Positions 1 through 9,988 of a DNA stretch of 64,000 bases are shown piece by piece. The stretch covers positions 549,336 through 613,335 of the forward strand of contig NZ_AZEH01000039.1 of assembly GCF_001436275.1 (NCBI RefSeq). The letters are read 5' to 3'. The notes under the pieces were generated by a model that saw only the letters and a list, made by a program, of their open reading frames with translations, was not told where the DNA came from and searched no databases. Each line of letters opens with the position of its first letter. Position 1 is the stretch's first letter. This DNA comes from Liquorilactobacillus oeni DSM 19972 (lineage in GTDB: Bacteria > Bacillota > Bacilli > Lactobacillales > Lactobacillaceae). The position numbers were made by a program, and so were the translations under genes.

Positions 1-225
1 TGCAAGTTTAATTTTCTTCATACTTGTCTTCTATCTCCTTTTTGCAATCGGCTAAATACACTCTTAAGAAATCATCGAATTTCCACGTTCATTCTAACAA
101 ACTATTTTTTTCAAAACCACTCAGACAAACTGTCGCAAAAAATCACTTTAAAAAATCGCTAGACAACTACAGTTTCTGAAAATAAAACTACTTACAAAGT
201 TGAAACTATGGTTAGTTCAAAACCA

Positions 226-335
226 AAAAAAAACTGGGTCAAAAGTTACATTTTGACTCAGCCTTCTGTTTTAATTCTGCAATATGCGCACTAGTTGGGT
301 CTCAATAGTCAGCTTTTTCCGCTTGACAAGGATCC
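226..335 (-). repeat. Intergenic element copy A, with terminator of the arlRS operon
   Basis: Read on the minus strand it follows the histidine kinase stop. A conserved stretch containing TGACTATTG and CATATTGCAG leads into a hairpin (234-261, arms CTGAGTCAAAA and TTTTGACCCAG, loop of six) and then a run of T. The hairpin plus T-run is a good intrinsic terminator. The flank and hairpin match the element at 32235-32340 nearly base for base, and two more distant relatives lie near 35.1 and 36.4 kb. The rest of 1-352 is AT-rich and shows no gene that I can support. Confidence 0.75.
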
Positions 336-352
336 TTTATTGAAATAACAAC

Positions 353-1897
353 TCAGTCTTTTACAACCCTATTATCCTGCACCGTATCCTGCTCATTAAT
401 TAACGGTAATGAGATCCGGAAAATGGAACCCTGTCCTAAAACACTTTCGACAGTCAACTGACCATGATAACCTTCAATCAAGCGCTGTGCAATAGATAGC
501 CCTAAACCATTTCCGCCTGCATCCCGACTACGTGCTTTATCCACGCGGTAAAAGCGGTTAAAGACTCTTCCAATATCTTTTTGAGCAATTCCTTCACCAA
601 AGTCTTGAACAGCAAGGTCAACGACCCGTGCATTTTTAGAAACTGATAAGTGGACTTCCTTACGTTTACGTGAATACTTAACTGCATTATCCATCAAGAT
701 AATTAAAACTTGTTCCAAATGATTACGGTATATCTTAACAGGAGTTTTTCCGCCTAAATCATCATCAATTAAAAATACAAAATCCGGATGAATCATTTTA
801 AAGTTATTGAAAACCTGCAGCGCAACCTCACGTGCATCCGTAATTTCCTTACCGAAATGAATCTCCACTTGTTCAGCACGTGAAAGATCCAGCATTTCTT
901 GAACAAGACTCTTCATACGGGTAATTTCTTGCAGCGAGGCCGAAATAGATTCTGCAAGTACCTTAGGATCATCTTTCCCCCACCTGTTCAGCAATTCCAG
1001 ATGCCCTTGAATAATCGCAACCGGGGTCCGCAATTCATGGGAGACATCTTCTACAAACTGCTGCTGCTGTTCAATATAACGCTGCATTCTATCCAGCATA
1101 TTGTTGAATGTCCGGCTTAAGTCTGTCAGCTCATCATTATGAGCTACTAAAGGTACTCGAATGTCTGCAACCGGATCCCCTTCTTCTTCTCCATTAATCT
1201 TGCTGATAGTTTCATTAATATCATCAATAGGCCGTAAAAGCCAAGAAGCTAAAACATACCCTAAAATTGCACAGGCAAAAGCTGCTGTGATACCGAAAAC
1301 AATAAAAATCAAAAAAAGTTTTTGCCGTGTGTTATCATAATCCAACAGCCGATTAGTTACTTGAACATAACCGATAACTTTTCTAGTACTCCTAGAGACA
1401 ACGGATCGTCTTTCGACGTAGACATTTGTTCCGTCGCTTTTAACAACTTTACCTAAATCTGTTTCTTTAATATCAAATTTTACAGGTATTTTACGTGATG
1501 AAAAAACTTTCTGTCCATTTAAGTTGTATGCACCGACTCCGATATTCTTACGAGAAAAAGCTACAAAAACAGAGTTAGAATATAACTTTGAAGGTTCTCT
1601 TTGTTCTTGCTGACTGGTATTAACACCCGAACTGAGTTCTTGACGTGCATTGTCTTCAGTTAATTCAACGTCCAAGCTAGCAAGCCGGTTAGCAGCCACG
1701 GACAAAGCGTCAGAAGCATATTGCTGTTCTTGCCTTAACATCAAACTAGAAAAACTTTGAAATAGCAACGTAGCAAAAACTGAAAAAATCAATAAGACAC
1801 CTACAGCCGTTCCTACTGCCCATTTCAGCTTAAGTGAAAAACGTTTATTTTCTTTCTTCTCCCTTAAAGAAGCTACAAGGTTTTTTCTTTTTTTCAC
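353..1897 (-). CDS. arlS: ArlS-type sensor histidine kinase
   Basis: Membrane sensor kinase of a two-component system, 514 aa. Two membrane segments (about residues 25-46 and 192-220) enclose an extracytoplasmic sensor region of some 145 residues. A HAMP segment follows, then the H-box [12 protein letters not shown] with the phosphoacceptor His near 287, and the N, G1 and G2 boxes of the ATPase ([15 protein letters not shown]). The cytoplasmic half is strongly like staphylococcal ArlS, including the segment [13 protein letters not shown] after the H-box. It overlaps the regulator upstream by 4 nt, so the two are translationally coupled. The signal it senses cannot be read from the sequence. 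The name is by similarity; the histidine kinase call itself is secure. Confidence 0.93.
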   Translation of the reverse strand: MKKRKNLVASLREKKENKRFSLKLKWAVGTAVGVLLIFSVFATLLFQSFSSLMLRQEQQYASDALSVAANRLASLDVELTEDNARQELSSGVNTSQQEQREPSKLYSNSVFVAFSRKNIGVGAYNLNGQKVFSSRKIPVKFDIKETDLGKVVKSDGTNVYVERRSVVSRSTRKVIGYVQVTNRLLDYDNTRQKLFLIFIVFGITAAFACAILGYVLASWLLRPIDDINETISKINGEEEGDPVADIRVPLVAHNDELTDLSRTFNNMLDRMQRYIEQQQQFVEDVSHELRTPVAIIQGHLELLNRWGKDDPKVLAESISASLQEITRMKSLVQEMLDLSRAEQVEIHFGKEITDAREVALQVFNNFKMIHPDFVFLIDDDLGGKTPVKIYRNHLEQVLIILMDNAVKYSRKRKEVHLSVSKNARVVDLAVQDFGEGIAQKDIGRVFNRFYRVDKARSRDAGGNGLGLSIAQRLIEGYHGQLTVESVLGQGSIFRISLPLINEQDTVQDNRVVKD

Positions 1898-2580
1898 GAA
1901 CGCATCACATACCCAGTTCCACGAACCGTTTGGATATAACTTTCCTCATTCGGTCGATCAATCTTGTTACGCAAATAGCGGATATAAACATCAACAACGT
2001 TGGTTTCAATCTGGGATTCGTAACCCCAAACCTTCTTTAGAAGAACATCACGGGCCAAAACAACATTGACGTTTTCCATCAATGTCAGCAACAATTCATA
2101 TTCGCGCTTCGTGAGTTCAATAATCTCTTCTCCACGGCGTACAACCCGGTTTTCCTTTTCAATCGTCAAATCGCGATAAGTTACTTTAGTCTGTTTAGAG
2201 CCGTTTTGTTCACTTTCAATATCAATGCGGCGCAATAAAGCACGCAGACGTGCTAATAATTCTTCAATGGCAAACGGCTTGACAATATAATCATCCGCAC
2301 CATGATCAAGTCCTGAGACGCGGTCAATTACTGAATCACGGGCAGTCATCATAATGATGGGGGTATTTTTAGCCTGCCGTACACGGCGACAAACCTCCAA
2401 TCCATTTAAAACGGGAAGCATAAGGTCTAATAAAATTGCATCCCAATCTTTTTCAAGTGCAGCTTCCAATCCTGTTCGTCCATTATAATGAACTTCTGTT
2501 TCATAACCTTCATGCTGCAATTCAAGTTCGACAAAGCGAGCTAAGTTCTTTTCGTCTTCAATTATCAATATTCGGCTCAT
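1894..2580 (-). CDS. arlR: ArlR-type response regulator (OmpR family)
   Basis: DNA-binding response regulator of 228 aa. The receiver domain (1-120) has the acidic pair EDE at 8-10, the phosphoacceptor Asp52 in LLDLMLP, the conserved Thr in MMTARD and Lys in IVKPF. The C-terminal winged helix (about 130-228) ends in the family's usual [14 protein letters not shown] and RGTGYVMR. Close to ArlR of staphylococci throughout. It is first in the operon with the kinase gene. A -10-like TATACT lies at 2660-2665 on the minus strand, but no good -35 was seen. Targets cannot be deduced here. Confidence 0.95.
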   Translation of the reverse strand: MSRILIIEDEKNLARFVELELQHEGYETEVHYNGRTGLEAALEKDWDAILLDLMLPVLNGLEVCRRVRQAKNTPIIMMTARDSVIDRVSGLDHGADDYIVKPFAIEELLARLRALLRRIDIESEQNGSKQTKVTYRDLTIEKENRVVRRGEEIIELTKREYELLLTLMENVNVVLARDVLLKKVWGYESQIETNVVDVYIRYLRNKIDRPNEESYIQTVRGTGYVMRS

Positions 2581-2732
2581 ACTTTACACTCCTATAAAAG
2601 TTTGTTTTTATTATTTAAATTCACTTATTCCATGCTAAAAAACAAATTAAATTTACCTAAGTATAACTTAACATAAAAACTAAGAATAGTCGTTTTTACA
2701 GATTAAATTCCGCTTATTTATTGCCCAAAAAA

Positions 2733-2762
2733 AACAATGAATCGGTCTTCAGATTCATTGTT
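2733..2762 (-). terminator. Terminator of gnd
   Basis: Perfect 11-bp stem AACAATGAATC / GATTCATTGTT with an 8-nt loop, followed on the minus strand by eight T residues, 33 nt after the gnd stop. Factor-independent terminator. Confidence 0.9.
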
Positions 2763-2794
2763 GATCGAACTGGCTCATGTATTTTTAAAAAATT

Positions 2795-4216
2795 TTACTC
2801 TTCATGGTACCACTCATAATGGAAAGTACCCTCTTTATCTGTACGTTCATACGTATGAGCACCAAAGTAATCTCGTTGTGCCTGAATGATATTAGCAGGT
2901 AAAACAGCTGCTCTGTACTGATCAAAATAAGTGATTGCTGCTGTAAATCCAGGAGCAGGAACTCCTGCCTTGATAGCAAGCGCTGCAATGTCACGAACAG
3001 CAGCCTGGTATTTGTCAGTAATCTGTTTAAAATACGGGTCAAGCATTAAATTTTTCAGATCTGGTTGTTTGTTGAATGCATCCGTAATTTTTTGCAAGAA
3101 TTGTGCACGAATAATACAACCCTCGCGCCAAATCATTGCAAGTTCATCATACTTAAGGTTCCAATTATGATGCTCTGAAGCCACTCTCATCTGTTCAAAG
3201 CCTTGTGCATAACTCATAATTTTACTGAAGTAAAGAGCCTGACGAATTTTTTCAATCAAAGCCTTCTTATCACTATCAGCAATAGCAAAATCCGGTCCTG
3301 TCAAACTCTTGCTTGCGGCAACGCGTTCATCTTTTAAAGCAGAGATATAACGAGAATAAACAGATTCAGTAATTAATGATTGTGGCACTCCAAGCTCCAA
3401 AGCACTTTGAGAACTCCATTTTCCAGTTCCTTTATTGCCTGCACGGTCAAGGATCACATCTACGATTGGTTTTCCACTTCCAAGATCATCTTTACGAGTT
3501 AAAATTTCAGCTGTGATTAACATTAAATAACTGTCAAGTTCTCCTTGATTCCATTCCTTGAAAATTGCTGCAATTTCATCTACTTCTATGCCCAGAACAT
3601 TGCGCAATAAATTATAGCTTTCTGAGATTAATTCCATATCGCCATATTCAATGCCATTATGAACCATTTTAACATAGTGTCCTGCACCATTAGGCCCAAT
3701 ATATGTTACACAAGGAGTCCCGTCTTCTGCTTTAGCCGCAATCTTCTTTAAGATTGGTTCAACCAATTCATATGCGCTCTTTTGACCGCCTGGCATCAGT
3801 GAAGGGCCTTCAAGTGCTCCTTTTTCCCCACCTGAAACGCCCATACCGATAAAGTTAATGCCGGATTCGTCCAGTTCATTATTCCTGCGGACTGTCTCTT
3901 CAAAGAAAGTATTTCCACCATCAATCAAGACATCGCCCTTATCCAAATGCGGGAGTAGCTGTTTAATCATTCCGTCAGTAGGTGCTCCTGCCTTGATCAT
4001 CAGAATAATCCGACGCGGGGTCTCAAGTGAAGCTACAAAATCTGCAATCGAATAACTAGGGACCAAATTCTTGTCTGGATGATCCTCAACCACCCTCTCA
4101 GTTTTTGATCCTGTTCTATTATATAAAGCAACAGTGTAACCGCGGCTTTCAATATTAAGTGCAAGATTCTTGCCCATCACTGCCATGCCGATCACACCAA
4201 TTTGTGGTTTGTCCAT
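2795..4216 (-). CDS. gnd: 6-phosphogluconate dehydrogenase, decarboxylating
   Basis: Oxidises 6-phosphogluconate to ribulose 5-phosphate and CO2 with NAD(P)+ in the oxidative pentose phosphate pathway; cytoplasmic. The protein is 473 aa, the normal family length. The N-terminal Rossmann motif is GVIGMAVMG (residues 7-15), and the substrate and catalytic segment [15 protein letters not shown] lies near 180. The family's all-helical C-terminal domain follows. An upstream in-frame ATG at 4261 would add 15 residues not typical of the family. The start at 4216 has AGGAGGT six bases before it and puts the Rossmann strand at residue 5, so it is preferred. Monocistronic, with its own terminator. Confidence 0.97.
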   Translation of the reverse strand: MDKPQIGVIGMAVMGKNLALNIESRGYTVALYNRTGSKTERVVEDHPDKNLVPSYSIADFVASLETPRRIILMIKAGAPTDGMIKQLLPHLDKGDVLIDGGNTFFEETVRRNNELDESGINFIGMGVSGGEKGALEGPSLMPGGQKSAYELVEPILKKIAAKAEDGTPCVTYIGPNGAGHYVKMVHNGIEYGDMELISESYNLLRNVLGIEVDEIAAIFKEWNQGELDSYLMLITAEILTRKDDLGSGKPIVDVILDRAGNKGTGKWSSQSALELGVPQSLITESVYSRYISALKDERVAASKSLTGPDFAIADSDKKALIEKIRQALYFSKIMSYAQGFEQMRVASEHHNWNLKYDELAMIWREGCIIRAQFLQKITDAFNKQPDLKNLMLDPYFKQITDKYQAAVRDIAALAIKAGVPAPGFTAAITYFDQYRAAVLPANIIQAQRDYFGAHTYERTDKEGTFHYEWYHEE

Positions 4217-4396
4217 GATCAAACCTCCTACTATTATTCTCTTACTACCTAATGGTACCAAAATAACGCTTAAAGATAAAGACGTATCTCGATTTAACCT
4301 TTAATTGATTTCAAAAATATCAACCTGCTTTTCTCCTGACCAAATGATAAATTAAAATAGCAAGTTTATTTGTATTCCCAAATATAAACAAAAAGA

Positions 4397-4437
4397 TCTG
4401 ACCCGAAAAGCTGGAGCAACCAGACTTTTGGATCAGA
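4397..4437 (-). terminator. Terminator of clpX
   Basis: Long hairpin reading GGTCTGATCC ... GGGTCAGATC on the minus strand, with an inner AAAAG-TCTGG / CCAGC-TTTT stem, followed by TTTTTG. It lies about 65 nt beyond the clpX stop. Confidence 0.85.
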
Positions 4438-4502
4438 CCTAATTTAAACTTCTTCAATCTGATTCGTACTTACTTAATGCATTTCAAAAATACAAACTTC
4501 AT

Positions 4503-5756
4503 CTACGAAGCACGTTTATCACTTAATACAACCCTTGGCATCTGCTCACCATCAATACTTTCTTTATTGACAATTACTTCTGAAACATCATCCCGGCTAG
4601 GAATCTCATACATCACATCACGCATCGTATTTTCAACGATGGAGCGTAATCCACGCGCACCGGTGTTACGTTCAATTGCCAAACGTGCAATCTCTTCCAG
4701 CGCTGCCGGCTCAAATTTCAGTTTGACATCATCAATTCTAAGCAATTTATCATACTGTTTAACCAGAGCATTCTTTGGTTCCGTCAAGATCCGCACCAAA
4801 TCGTTTTCAGTCAACTTCTCTAAAGCAGTTAAGATCGGCAAACGACCAATAAACTCTGGTATCAGTCCAAATTTCAACAAATCTTCAGGAATGATCTGCT
4901 GCATCAAACTCTTATGCTCATCGTATTTTTGTTTGGAGTCAACACCAAAACCAATCATTTTATCACCCAAACGACTTTTTACAATTGACTCAATTCCATC
5001 AAAAGCACCACCTACAATAAAGAGAATATTACTTGTATTAATTTTAATAAACTCTTGCTGCGGATGTTTACGACCGCCTTGGGGCGGAACATTTGCCGTC
5101 GTACCTTCTAATATCTTAAGCAGCGCTTGTTGGACACCCTCACCGGAAACATCACGTGTAATTGAAACATTTTCGCTTTTTTTTGCAATTTTATCAATTT
5201 CATCAATATAAATAATCCCACGTTCTGCTCTTTCAACGTCAAAGTCAGCATTTTGCAAAAGCTTTAACAAAATATTTTCAACATCTTCCCCTACATAACC
5301 AGCTTCAGTTAATGTAGTCGCATCAGCAATCGCAAACGGTACCTGCAAAATTTTAGCCAAACTTTGCGCCAAAAAAGTCTTCCCAGATCCAGTAGGACCA
5401 ACCAGACAAATGTTGCTTTTTTGCAATTCAGTTTCATCATTGTCATCATCTTTTTCTAGTGTTGCATTAACACGTTTGTAGTGATTATAGACTGCAACAG
5501 CCAATGTTTTCTTAGCCTGCTCCTGACCAATCACATACTGGTTTAAGACCTTAACTATCTCTCGCGGTTTCGGGACATCTGTCAATCCTTCAGCTGCTTT
5601 ATCCCGGAACTCTTCATCAATAATTTCTTTGCACAGATCAATGCATTCATTACAAATGTAGACACCGGGTCCAGCAACTATTTTTTTGACTTGATCTTGT
5701 GATTTCCCGCAAAATGAGCATATTACAGGTCCATTTTTATCTGTATTTTCGAACAT
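4503..5756 (-). CDS. clpX: ATP-dependent Clp protease ATP-binding subunit ClpX
   Basis: AAA+ unfoldase that feeds tagged or misfolded proteins to ClpP. It has 417 aa. The N-terminal zinc-binding domain has Cys13, Cys16, Cys35 and Cys38. Walker A is GPTGSGKT and Walker B is IIYIDEID, with pore-loop GYVGEDVE between them. The ClpP-docking loop (MIGFG) and the sensor-2 Arg in RGLRSI are present, so it should be active and able to pair with ClpP. A start 7 codons upstream (5777) is possible. The start at 5756 has AGGAGGT at 5762-5768 with a 5-nt gap and gives the usual N-terminus. It is followed in the genome by the trigger factor gene, as in many Firmicutes, but with 168 nt and a hairpin between them. 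Confidence 0.98.
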   Translation of the reverse strand: MFENTDKNGPVICSFCGKSQDQVKKIVAGPGVYICNECIDLCKEIIDEEFRDKAAEGLTDVPKPREIVKVLNQYVIGQEQAKKTLAVAVYNHYKRVNATLEKDDDNDETELQKSNICLVGPTGSGKTFLAQSLAKILQVPFAIADATTLTEAGYVGEDVENILLKLLQNADFDVERAERGIIYIDEIDKIAKKSENVSITRDVSGEGVQQALLKILEGTTANVPPQGGRKHPQQEFIKINTSNILFIVGGAFDGIESIVKSRLGDKMIGFGVDSKQKYDEHKSLMQQIIPEDLLKFGLIPEFIGRLPILTALEKLTENDLVRILTEPKNALVKQYDKLLRIDDVKLKFEPAALEEIARLAIERNTGARGLRSIVENTMRDVMYEIPSRDDVSEVIVNKESIDGEQMPRVVLSDKRAS

Positions 5757-5868
5757 ATTCGACCTCCTAAAACCCACCTATTTACTAAATTTTACCAAAC
5801 AAAAACTATAAACGCTAATACTTAGTTTGTATACCCATTTGCTTTTTTAAAGGTACTTTAGCGCAAAT

Positions 5869-5898
5869 GACCACGTTGGGCAAAAGCCTAACGTGATC
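5869..5898 (-). terminator. Hairpin after tig
   Basis: Stem of about 13 pairs (GACCACGTTGGGC / GCCTAACGTGATC, two non-Watson-Crick or mismatched pairs, loop AAAA), 26 nt beyond the tig stop. It has no strong T-run on either strand, so it may terminate weakly or protect the mRNA 3' end. Confidence 0.55.
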
Positions 5899-5924
5899 AT
5901 CAGTCAGATAAAATTATTTTTTAC

Positions 5925-7238
5925 TTATTTATTTTCTTTATTATCCTTTTTTTCACGCGTTTGTTTTGCAGAATCAGCAATTTCTTCAACTACTTTGCGA
6001 ACTGCAATGTCATGCTTAAGCATCTTATCGCTCAAAGAGCTGCGAACCGCTTTTTCTTCCATTCCATACTGCTTAGCCAAGCCCTTAATTTCTTTATCAA
6101 CTTCATCAGCACTGACTTCAACGTCTTCTTTTGCAACAATTGCTTCAATTACTAAGTTGGTCTTAACACGCTTTGCAGCATCTTTTTCAAACTGTTTATG
6201 CAAATCTTCCTTAGAAGTTCCTGTTAGCTTGAAGTACATATCAGCATTAATACCTTGCTGTTTCATTCCTGCCAAATACTGGTCCATCTGACGATCAATA
6301 TCTTCGTCAATCATTTCACTAGGAATTTCACCAATTTTTGAATTTTTAACTGCTTCATCAAGAGCTTCATCTTGAATAGCTGTCTTGGCATCTGCAACTT
6401 TCTTTTCCTTTAATTCATCTTTGATCTTTGCTTTTAATTCTTCAAGACTATCTACATCTTCATCAACATCTTTTGCAAAGTCATCGTCAATTTCAGGAAG
6501 CTGTTTTTGTTTAACTTCATGGATTACAACATCAAAGACTGCTTCTTTGTTTCTAAGATCTTCCGCTTGATAATCTTTAGGGAAAGTTACCTTAACAGCA
6601 ACTTTATCCCCAGCTTTATGATCGATCAGCTGATCTTCAAAACCTGGAATAAATGAATTTGAACCCAATTCAAGAGAGTGATTTTCAGCTTTGCCACCAT
6701 CAAATGGTTTGCCATCAATCTTACCTTCAAAATCAATTACAACTGTATCACCCTTTTGTGCCGGTTCATCCTCTTTTAAAACTAGTTCAGCTTCTTTACC
6801 ACGCAGCTCTTCTAATCTTTTTTCAATGTCACCGACAAGTACACGAGTTGGATGTGGTGTAACCTCAAGTCCTTTGTATTGTCCAAGTTCAACTTCAGGT
6901 TCAACTGAAACTTCAGCAGTCAATACCCAAGGCTTGCCCTTTTCAAGACTTTCTACATCTACATGAGGCTGTCCCACAGGCTTAATATCAGTTTCTTCAA
7001 CGGCAGCTGTATAAGCATCTTGTAATAAGATATTCAATGCCTCTTGGTAAAGAGCTTCTTCACCATACATTTTGTTGAAAACCTGACGTGGCACTCTCCC
7101 CTTACGAAAACCGGGTACGTTCAAATCTTTTTTTACACGTTTGAAGGCCAGATCCAAACCTTCTTTGATTTTATCTGGTGAAATTTCGAAAGTAAGCTTT
7201 CCTGTATTTTCACCCTGTTTTTCCCATTTTGCAGACAT
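5925..7238 (-). CDS. tig: Trigger factor
   Basis: Ribosome-associated chaperone and peptidyl-prolyl isomerase acting on nascent chains. It has 437 aa. The N-terminal ribosome-binding domain carries the signature GFRKGRVPR (near residues 42-50). The central FKBP-like domain follows (GDTVVIDFEGKIDGKPFDGG), and the C-terminal helical cradle ends in a charged tail. The longer in-frame ATG at 7256 was not chosen, because the start at 7238 gives the standard MSAKWEKQG and has a GGAGGG ribosome site. A promoter and a perfect inverted repeat lie just upstream. Confidence 0.97.
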   Translation of the reverse strand: MSAKWEKQGENTGKLTFEISPDKIKEGLDLAFKRVKKDLNVPGFRKGRVPRQVFNKMYGEEALYQEALNILLQDAYTAAVEETDIKPVGQPHVDVESLEKGKPWVLTAEVSVEPEVELGQYKGLEVTPHPTRVLVGDIEKRLEELRGKEAELVLKEDEPAQKGDTVVIDFEGKIDGKPFDGGKAENHSLELGSNSFIPGFEDQLIDHKAGDKVAVKVTFPKDYQAEDLRNKEAVFDVVIHEVKQKQLPEIDDDFAKDVDEDVDSLEELKAKIKDELKEKKVADAKTAIQDEALDEAVKNSKIGEIPSEMIDEDIDRQMDQYLAGMKQQGINADMYFKLTGTSKEDLHKQFEKDAAKRVKTNLVIEAIVAKEDVEVSADEVDKEIKGLAKQYGMEEKAVRSSLSDKMLKHDIAVRKVVEEIADSAKQTREKKDNKENK

Positions 7239-7267
7239 TATTTTCCCTCCGCACAAAAAATTTGTAC

Positions 7268-7299
7268 AACTTATTTACTAATTGCATACTAAATAAGTT
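7268..7299. promoter_or_regulatory. Perfect 10-bp inverted repeat over the tig promoter
   Basis: AACTTATTTA (7268-7277) and TAAATAAGTT (7290-7299) are exact inverted copies separated by 12 nt. The right arm overlaps a candidate -10 for tig (see the promoter entry). This is the layout of a repressor operator or of a 5'-UTR stem. No known regulator motif is recognised. The remainder of the 358-nt gap up to 7596 holds only the tuf terminator and unremarkable AT-rich DNA. Confidence 0.5.
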
Positions 7300-7324
7300 T
7301 ACCGTAATTGCTTGGAATTGTAAA
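7296..7324 (-). promoter_or_regulatory. Candidate promoter of tig
   Basis: On the minus strand, TTTACA (7319-7324), a 17-nt spacer, then TAAACT (7296-7301). The -35 is good and the -10 is fair. The distance to the tig start is about 58 nt. Confidence 0.45.
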
Positions 7325-7561
7325 TAATTCTCTCTAAAAAAGATAGTTGGGACAGCTGCTCAATATTAATTTTCCAATAATTTTGTATGTTTTTTAAAAA
7401 TATGGCTTGAAACGCAATTATAACCAAAGAAAACAGTTGAATAACAGTAACAAAATTTTCTTGCTTTTCTTAAGAGTTTGAAAGATCTGCTGCAACTTTC
7501 AGAACATAATAAAAAAGCATTCTCCAAAACTCTACGTTTATGGAAAACACTGTAAAGCAAC

Positions 7562-7590
7562 AAAAAAGCTCGGAAAAATCCGAACTTTTT
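7562..7590 (-). terminator. Terminator of tuf
   Basis: AAAAAGTTCGGA, a short loop, then TCCGAGCTTTTTT on the minus strand, immediately after the tuf stop codon. Classic intrinsic terminator. Confidence 0.9.
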
Positions 7591-7596
7591 AAAATA

Positions 7597-8784
7597 CTAG
7601 TCGTCGATTTCTGAAACAACACCAGCACCGACAGTACGACCACCTTCACGAACTGTGAATTTAAGGCCCTTTTCGATAGCAACTGGAGCGATCAGTTCAA
7701 CTGTAAATGTTACGTTATCACCAGGCATAACCATTTCTACGCCTTCTGGCAATTCAATAACACCAGTAACATCAGTTGTATGGAAGTAGAACTGAGGACG
7801 ATAGTTTGAGAAGAATGGAGTATGACGTCCACCTTCTTCTTTTGTTAAGATATAAACTTCACCCTTAAACTTCTTGTGTGTCTGGATTGAACCAGGTGCA
7901 GCAAGAACTTGTCCACGTTCAACTTGTTCACGGTTAATACCACGAAGTAAAGCACCAACGTTATCGCCAGCTTCACCAAGATCCAAAGTCTTACGGAACA
8001 TTTCCAAACCAGTGATCGTTGTCTTCAAAACTTCGTCTCTCAAACCAACGATTTCAATTTCATCACCGACTTTGACAGTTCCACGGTCGATACGACCAGA
8101 AGCAACTGTTCCACGACCTGTGATTGTAAAGACATCTTCAATAGGCATCAAGAATGGCTTGTCTGTTGGACGAACTGGTGTTGGAATATATTCGTCAACT
8201 GTATCCATTAATTTTTGAATTTGTGCTTCAGCCTCTTTGTCACCTTCAAGAGCTTTAAGAGCTGAACCGCGGATAACAGGAATATCGTCACCAGGGAAAT
8301 CATATTCGCTTAATAATTCACGAACTTCCATTTCAACTAAGTCCAATAATTCCTCATCATCAACTAAGTCACACTTGTTCAAGAAAACAACGATATATTG
8401 AACACCAACCTGGCGTGCAAGAAGAATATGTTCACGTGTTTGTGGCATAGGACCATCAGTTGCAGCAACAACGAGGATAGCACCATCCATCTGAGCAGCA
8501 CCAGTAATCATGTTTTTAACATAGTCAGCATGTCCTGGAGCGTCAATATGAGCATAATGACGCTTTTCTGTTTCATATTCAACGTGAGCAGTATTGATTG
8601 TAATACCACGTTCACGTTCTTCTGGAGCAGCATCGATTGAAGCGTAATCCTCAGCCTTTGCCAATCCCTTTGCAGCCAAAACCTTTGTAATTGCGGCTGT
8701 CAAAGTTGTTTTCCCATGGTCAACGTGTCCAATTGTACCGATGTTTACATGGGGTTTTGTTCTTTCGTAATGTTCTTTTGCCAT
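7597..8784 (-). CDS. tuf: Translation elongation factor Tu
   Basis: GTPase that delivers aminoacyl-tRNA to the ribosome. It has 395 aa. The G1 motif is GHVDHGKTT, then the switch I region with RGITI, DAPGH (G3), NKCD (G4) and SALKALEG (G5), followed by the two beta-barrel domains. The upstream in-frame start at 8811 would add nine residues foreign to the family. The start at 8784 gives [12 protein letters not shown] and has AGGAGGTTC before it. It stands alone rather than with fusA and rpsL, as is usual in lactobacilli, and has two promoters and its own terminator. Confidence 0.99.
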   Translation of the reverse strand: MAKEHYERTKPHVNIGTIGHVDHGKTTLTAAITKVLAAKGLAKAEDYASIDAAPEERERGITINTAHVEYETEKRHYAHIDAPGHADYVKNMITGAAQMDGAILVVAATDGPMPQTREHILLARQVGVQYIVVFLNKCDLVDDEELLDLVEMEVRELLSEYDFPGDDIPVIRGSALKALEGDKEAEAQIQKLMDTVDEYIPTPVRPTDKPFLMPIEDVFTITGRGTVASGRIDRGTVKVGDEIEIVGLRDEVLKTTITGLEMFRKTLDLGEAGDNVGALLRGINREQVERGQVLAAPGSIQTHKKFKGEVYILTKEEGGRHTPFFSNYRPQFYFHTTDVTGVIELPEGVEMVMPGDNVTFTVELIAPVAIEKGLKFTVREGGRTVGAGVVSEIDD

Positions 8785-8856
8785 TAATACGAACCTCCTG
8801 TAATTTTGCAAGAAAAATCCGCAACAAAAACAATTGCCGATAATCCTTTAAGATTT

Positions 8857-8885
8857 ATTATACTACTTCCCAGTAGAAATACCAA
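8857..8885 (-). promoter_or_regulatory. tuf promoter, proximal
   Basis: Minus strand TTGGTA (8880-8885), 17-nt spacer, TATAAT (8857-8862). It lies about 70 nt before the EF-Tu start. Confidence 0.7.
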
Positions 8886-8922
8886 TATATTTAGTATTCC
8901 CTGAAAGAAGAATCCTTATGCT

Positions 8923-8951
8923 ATTATAATGAGCTGTTCATCATTTGTAAA
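8923..8951 (-). promoter_or_regulatory. tuf promoter, distal
   Basis: Minus strand TTTACA (8946-8951), 17-nt spacer, perfect TATAAT (8923-8928). Together with the proximal site it makes a tandem arrangement fitting a very highly expressed gene. Confidence 0.75.
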
Positions 8952-8996
8952 CACTTAAAACTCAAAAAACTTGGTTTCCAGTCTTGTACAGGACAA

Positions 8997-9893
8997 CTAA
9001 ACATTCCAGGCTGCAATACTGCTTTCAAGTCTGTCCGCCCACTTTTGATCTGAAACCGATAAGAACTCTTTTTCATACAATAAAATATGCTGCCATCTTG
9101 ATGAAAAAGAAACTAAATCGATCTCAAAAGGATACAGCAAGCTGAGTTTTAGCCGCAATTCTGCCCAGCGTTCCTTGCCTAATCCATCTTCGCCCTTTTG
9201 CAAGAAGCTGTTTTCAAACCTATTGTACAGTTTCGAAGCAGCAAAGGCATGCAGCGTACTGGGACTTACTTGGTAAAAGTTATGATCAAGAAAATAAAAG
9301 TCATAATTATCCGAAATTTTCAACAACCGTAAATCGTCAAGTACATTTACTTTGATTAACTGATGCACATTCGGATCCTTAAGCAAAAAAACAGCTGCTT
9401 CAAGATAATCCGCAAATGGTAAACTTTTTGCCATGTTCAGCACACTTCTTTGTTCAAAAAGATCACACGCGCCGCAATAAATAACCTTTTTTTTCAAGCT
9501 TTTGTATATTTTCGGCTTACTAGAAACGAATTCTCTTTCCAACTGATTAATCAGCTCTAAAAAATACCTTTTTTCTTTGTCCGACATATAAGCAGAAACG
9601 GCCAAGTATAATTTCCGAATCTCCACAAATTTTTTTGCTTGTGCACCTGTACTAAGCAACTGTTCAAAGCGCTCGTTATCAGTCACATAATCACGCAAAT
9701 ACTTTTGCGCAAGTAAAAAAGCATCACTAAATTGTCCTTGTCCCGTAAGCGCCAAAAAAAGAAGATAATTAGTCCGAAAGTTCGCCTTGATTGAATAACA
9801 AGTTGTAAAAGACATGCTTGCTTGTTGAAATTTCCCAGCCGACAATGCAACGATTCCATCATTATATAGTCGTTGATAATCCGTTTCTTCCAT
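8997..9893 (-). CDS. TPR-like protein of unknown function
   Basis: Cytoplasmic protein of 298 aa with no signal peptide or membrane segment. The first 80 residues look like two to three tetratricopeptide-type helical hairpins (GIVALSAGKFQQASMSFTTCY, then LALTGQGQFSDAFLLAQKYL). The remaining two thirds are helix-rich and match no family that I recognise. A pair of Cys (CGAC) sits near residue 150. The start at 9893 was chosen over 9917 because GAGGAGG lies eight bases upstream of it. It follows the rnjB terminator hairpin on the same strand, so it is read either from a weak own promoter or by read-through. A role as a scaffold or adaptor is only inferred from the TPR fold. Confidence 0.8.
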   Translation of the reverse strand: MEETDYQRLYNDGIVALSAGKFQQASMSFTTCYSIKANFRTNYLLFLALTGQGQFSDAFLLAQKYLRDYVTDNERFEQLLSTGAQAKKFVEIRKLYLAVSAYMSDKEKRYFLELINQLEREFVSSKPKIYKSLKKKVIYCGACDLFEQRSVLNMAKSLPFADYLEAAVFLLKDPNVHQLIKVNVLDDLRLLKISDNYDFYFLDHNFYQVSPSTLHAFAASKLYNRFENSFLQKGEDGLGKERWAELRLKLSLLYPFEIDLVSFSSRWQHILLYEKEFLSVSDQKWADRLESSIAAWNV

Positions 9894-9930
9894 AAGGTCT
9901 GCCTCCTCTTCGATCATGGTTTAAAACAAA

Positions 9931-9962
9931 CAGACATCGAAAAATTGTTCTCCGATGTCCGC
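9931..9962 (-). terminator. Hairpin after rnjB
   Basis: GGACATCG / CGATGTCT stem with a 13-nt loop, followed on the minus strand by TGTTTGTTTT. It lies 27 nt beyond the rnjB stop. A moderate terminator that could let some transcription through to the TPR gene. Confidence 0.65.
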
Positions 9963-9988
9963 TAAAGGCAATTTATGCTTTTTAAAAT

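Noticed and set aside
1-225. Possible gene remains at the left edge
   Set aside because: AT-rich, frequent stops in all frames, no ribosome site or recognisable protein segment.
4397-4437. clpX terminator as a third member of the nested-hairpin pair
   Set aside because: It has a long inner stem of different sequence and lacks the shared lead-in AGTAATAT, so it is an ordinary terminator.
4477-5211. Open frame of 244 codons on the plus strand
   Set aside because: It is antisense to clpX, has no ribosome site, and its product is Ser/Ile-rich low-complexity sequence typical of a reverse-strand shadow.
5893-6291. Open frame of 132 codons on the plus strand
   Set aside because: Antisense to tig, no ribosome site, no recognisable protein.
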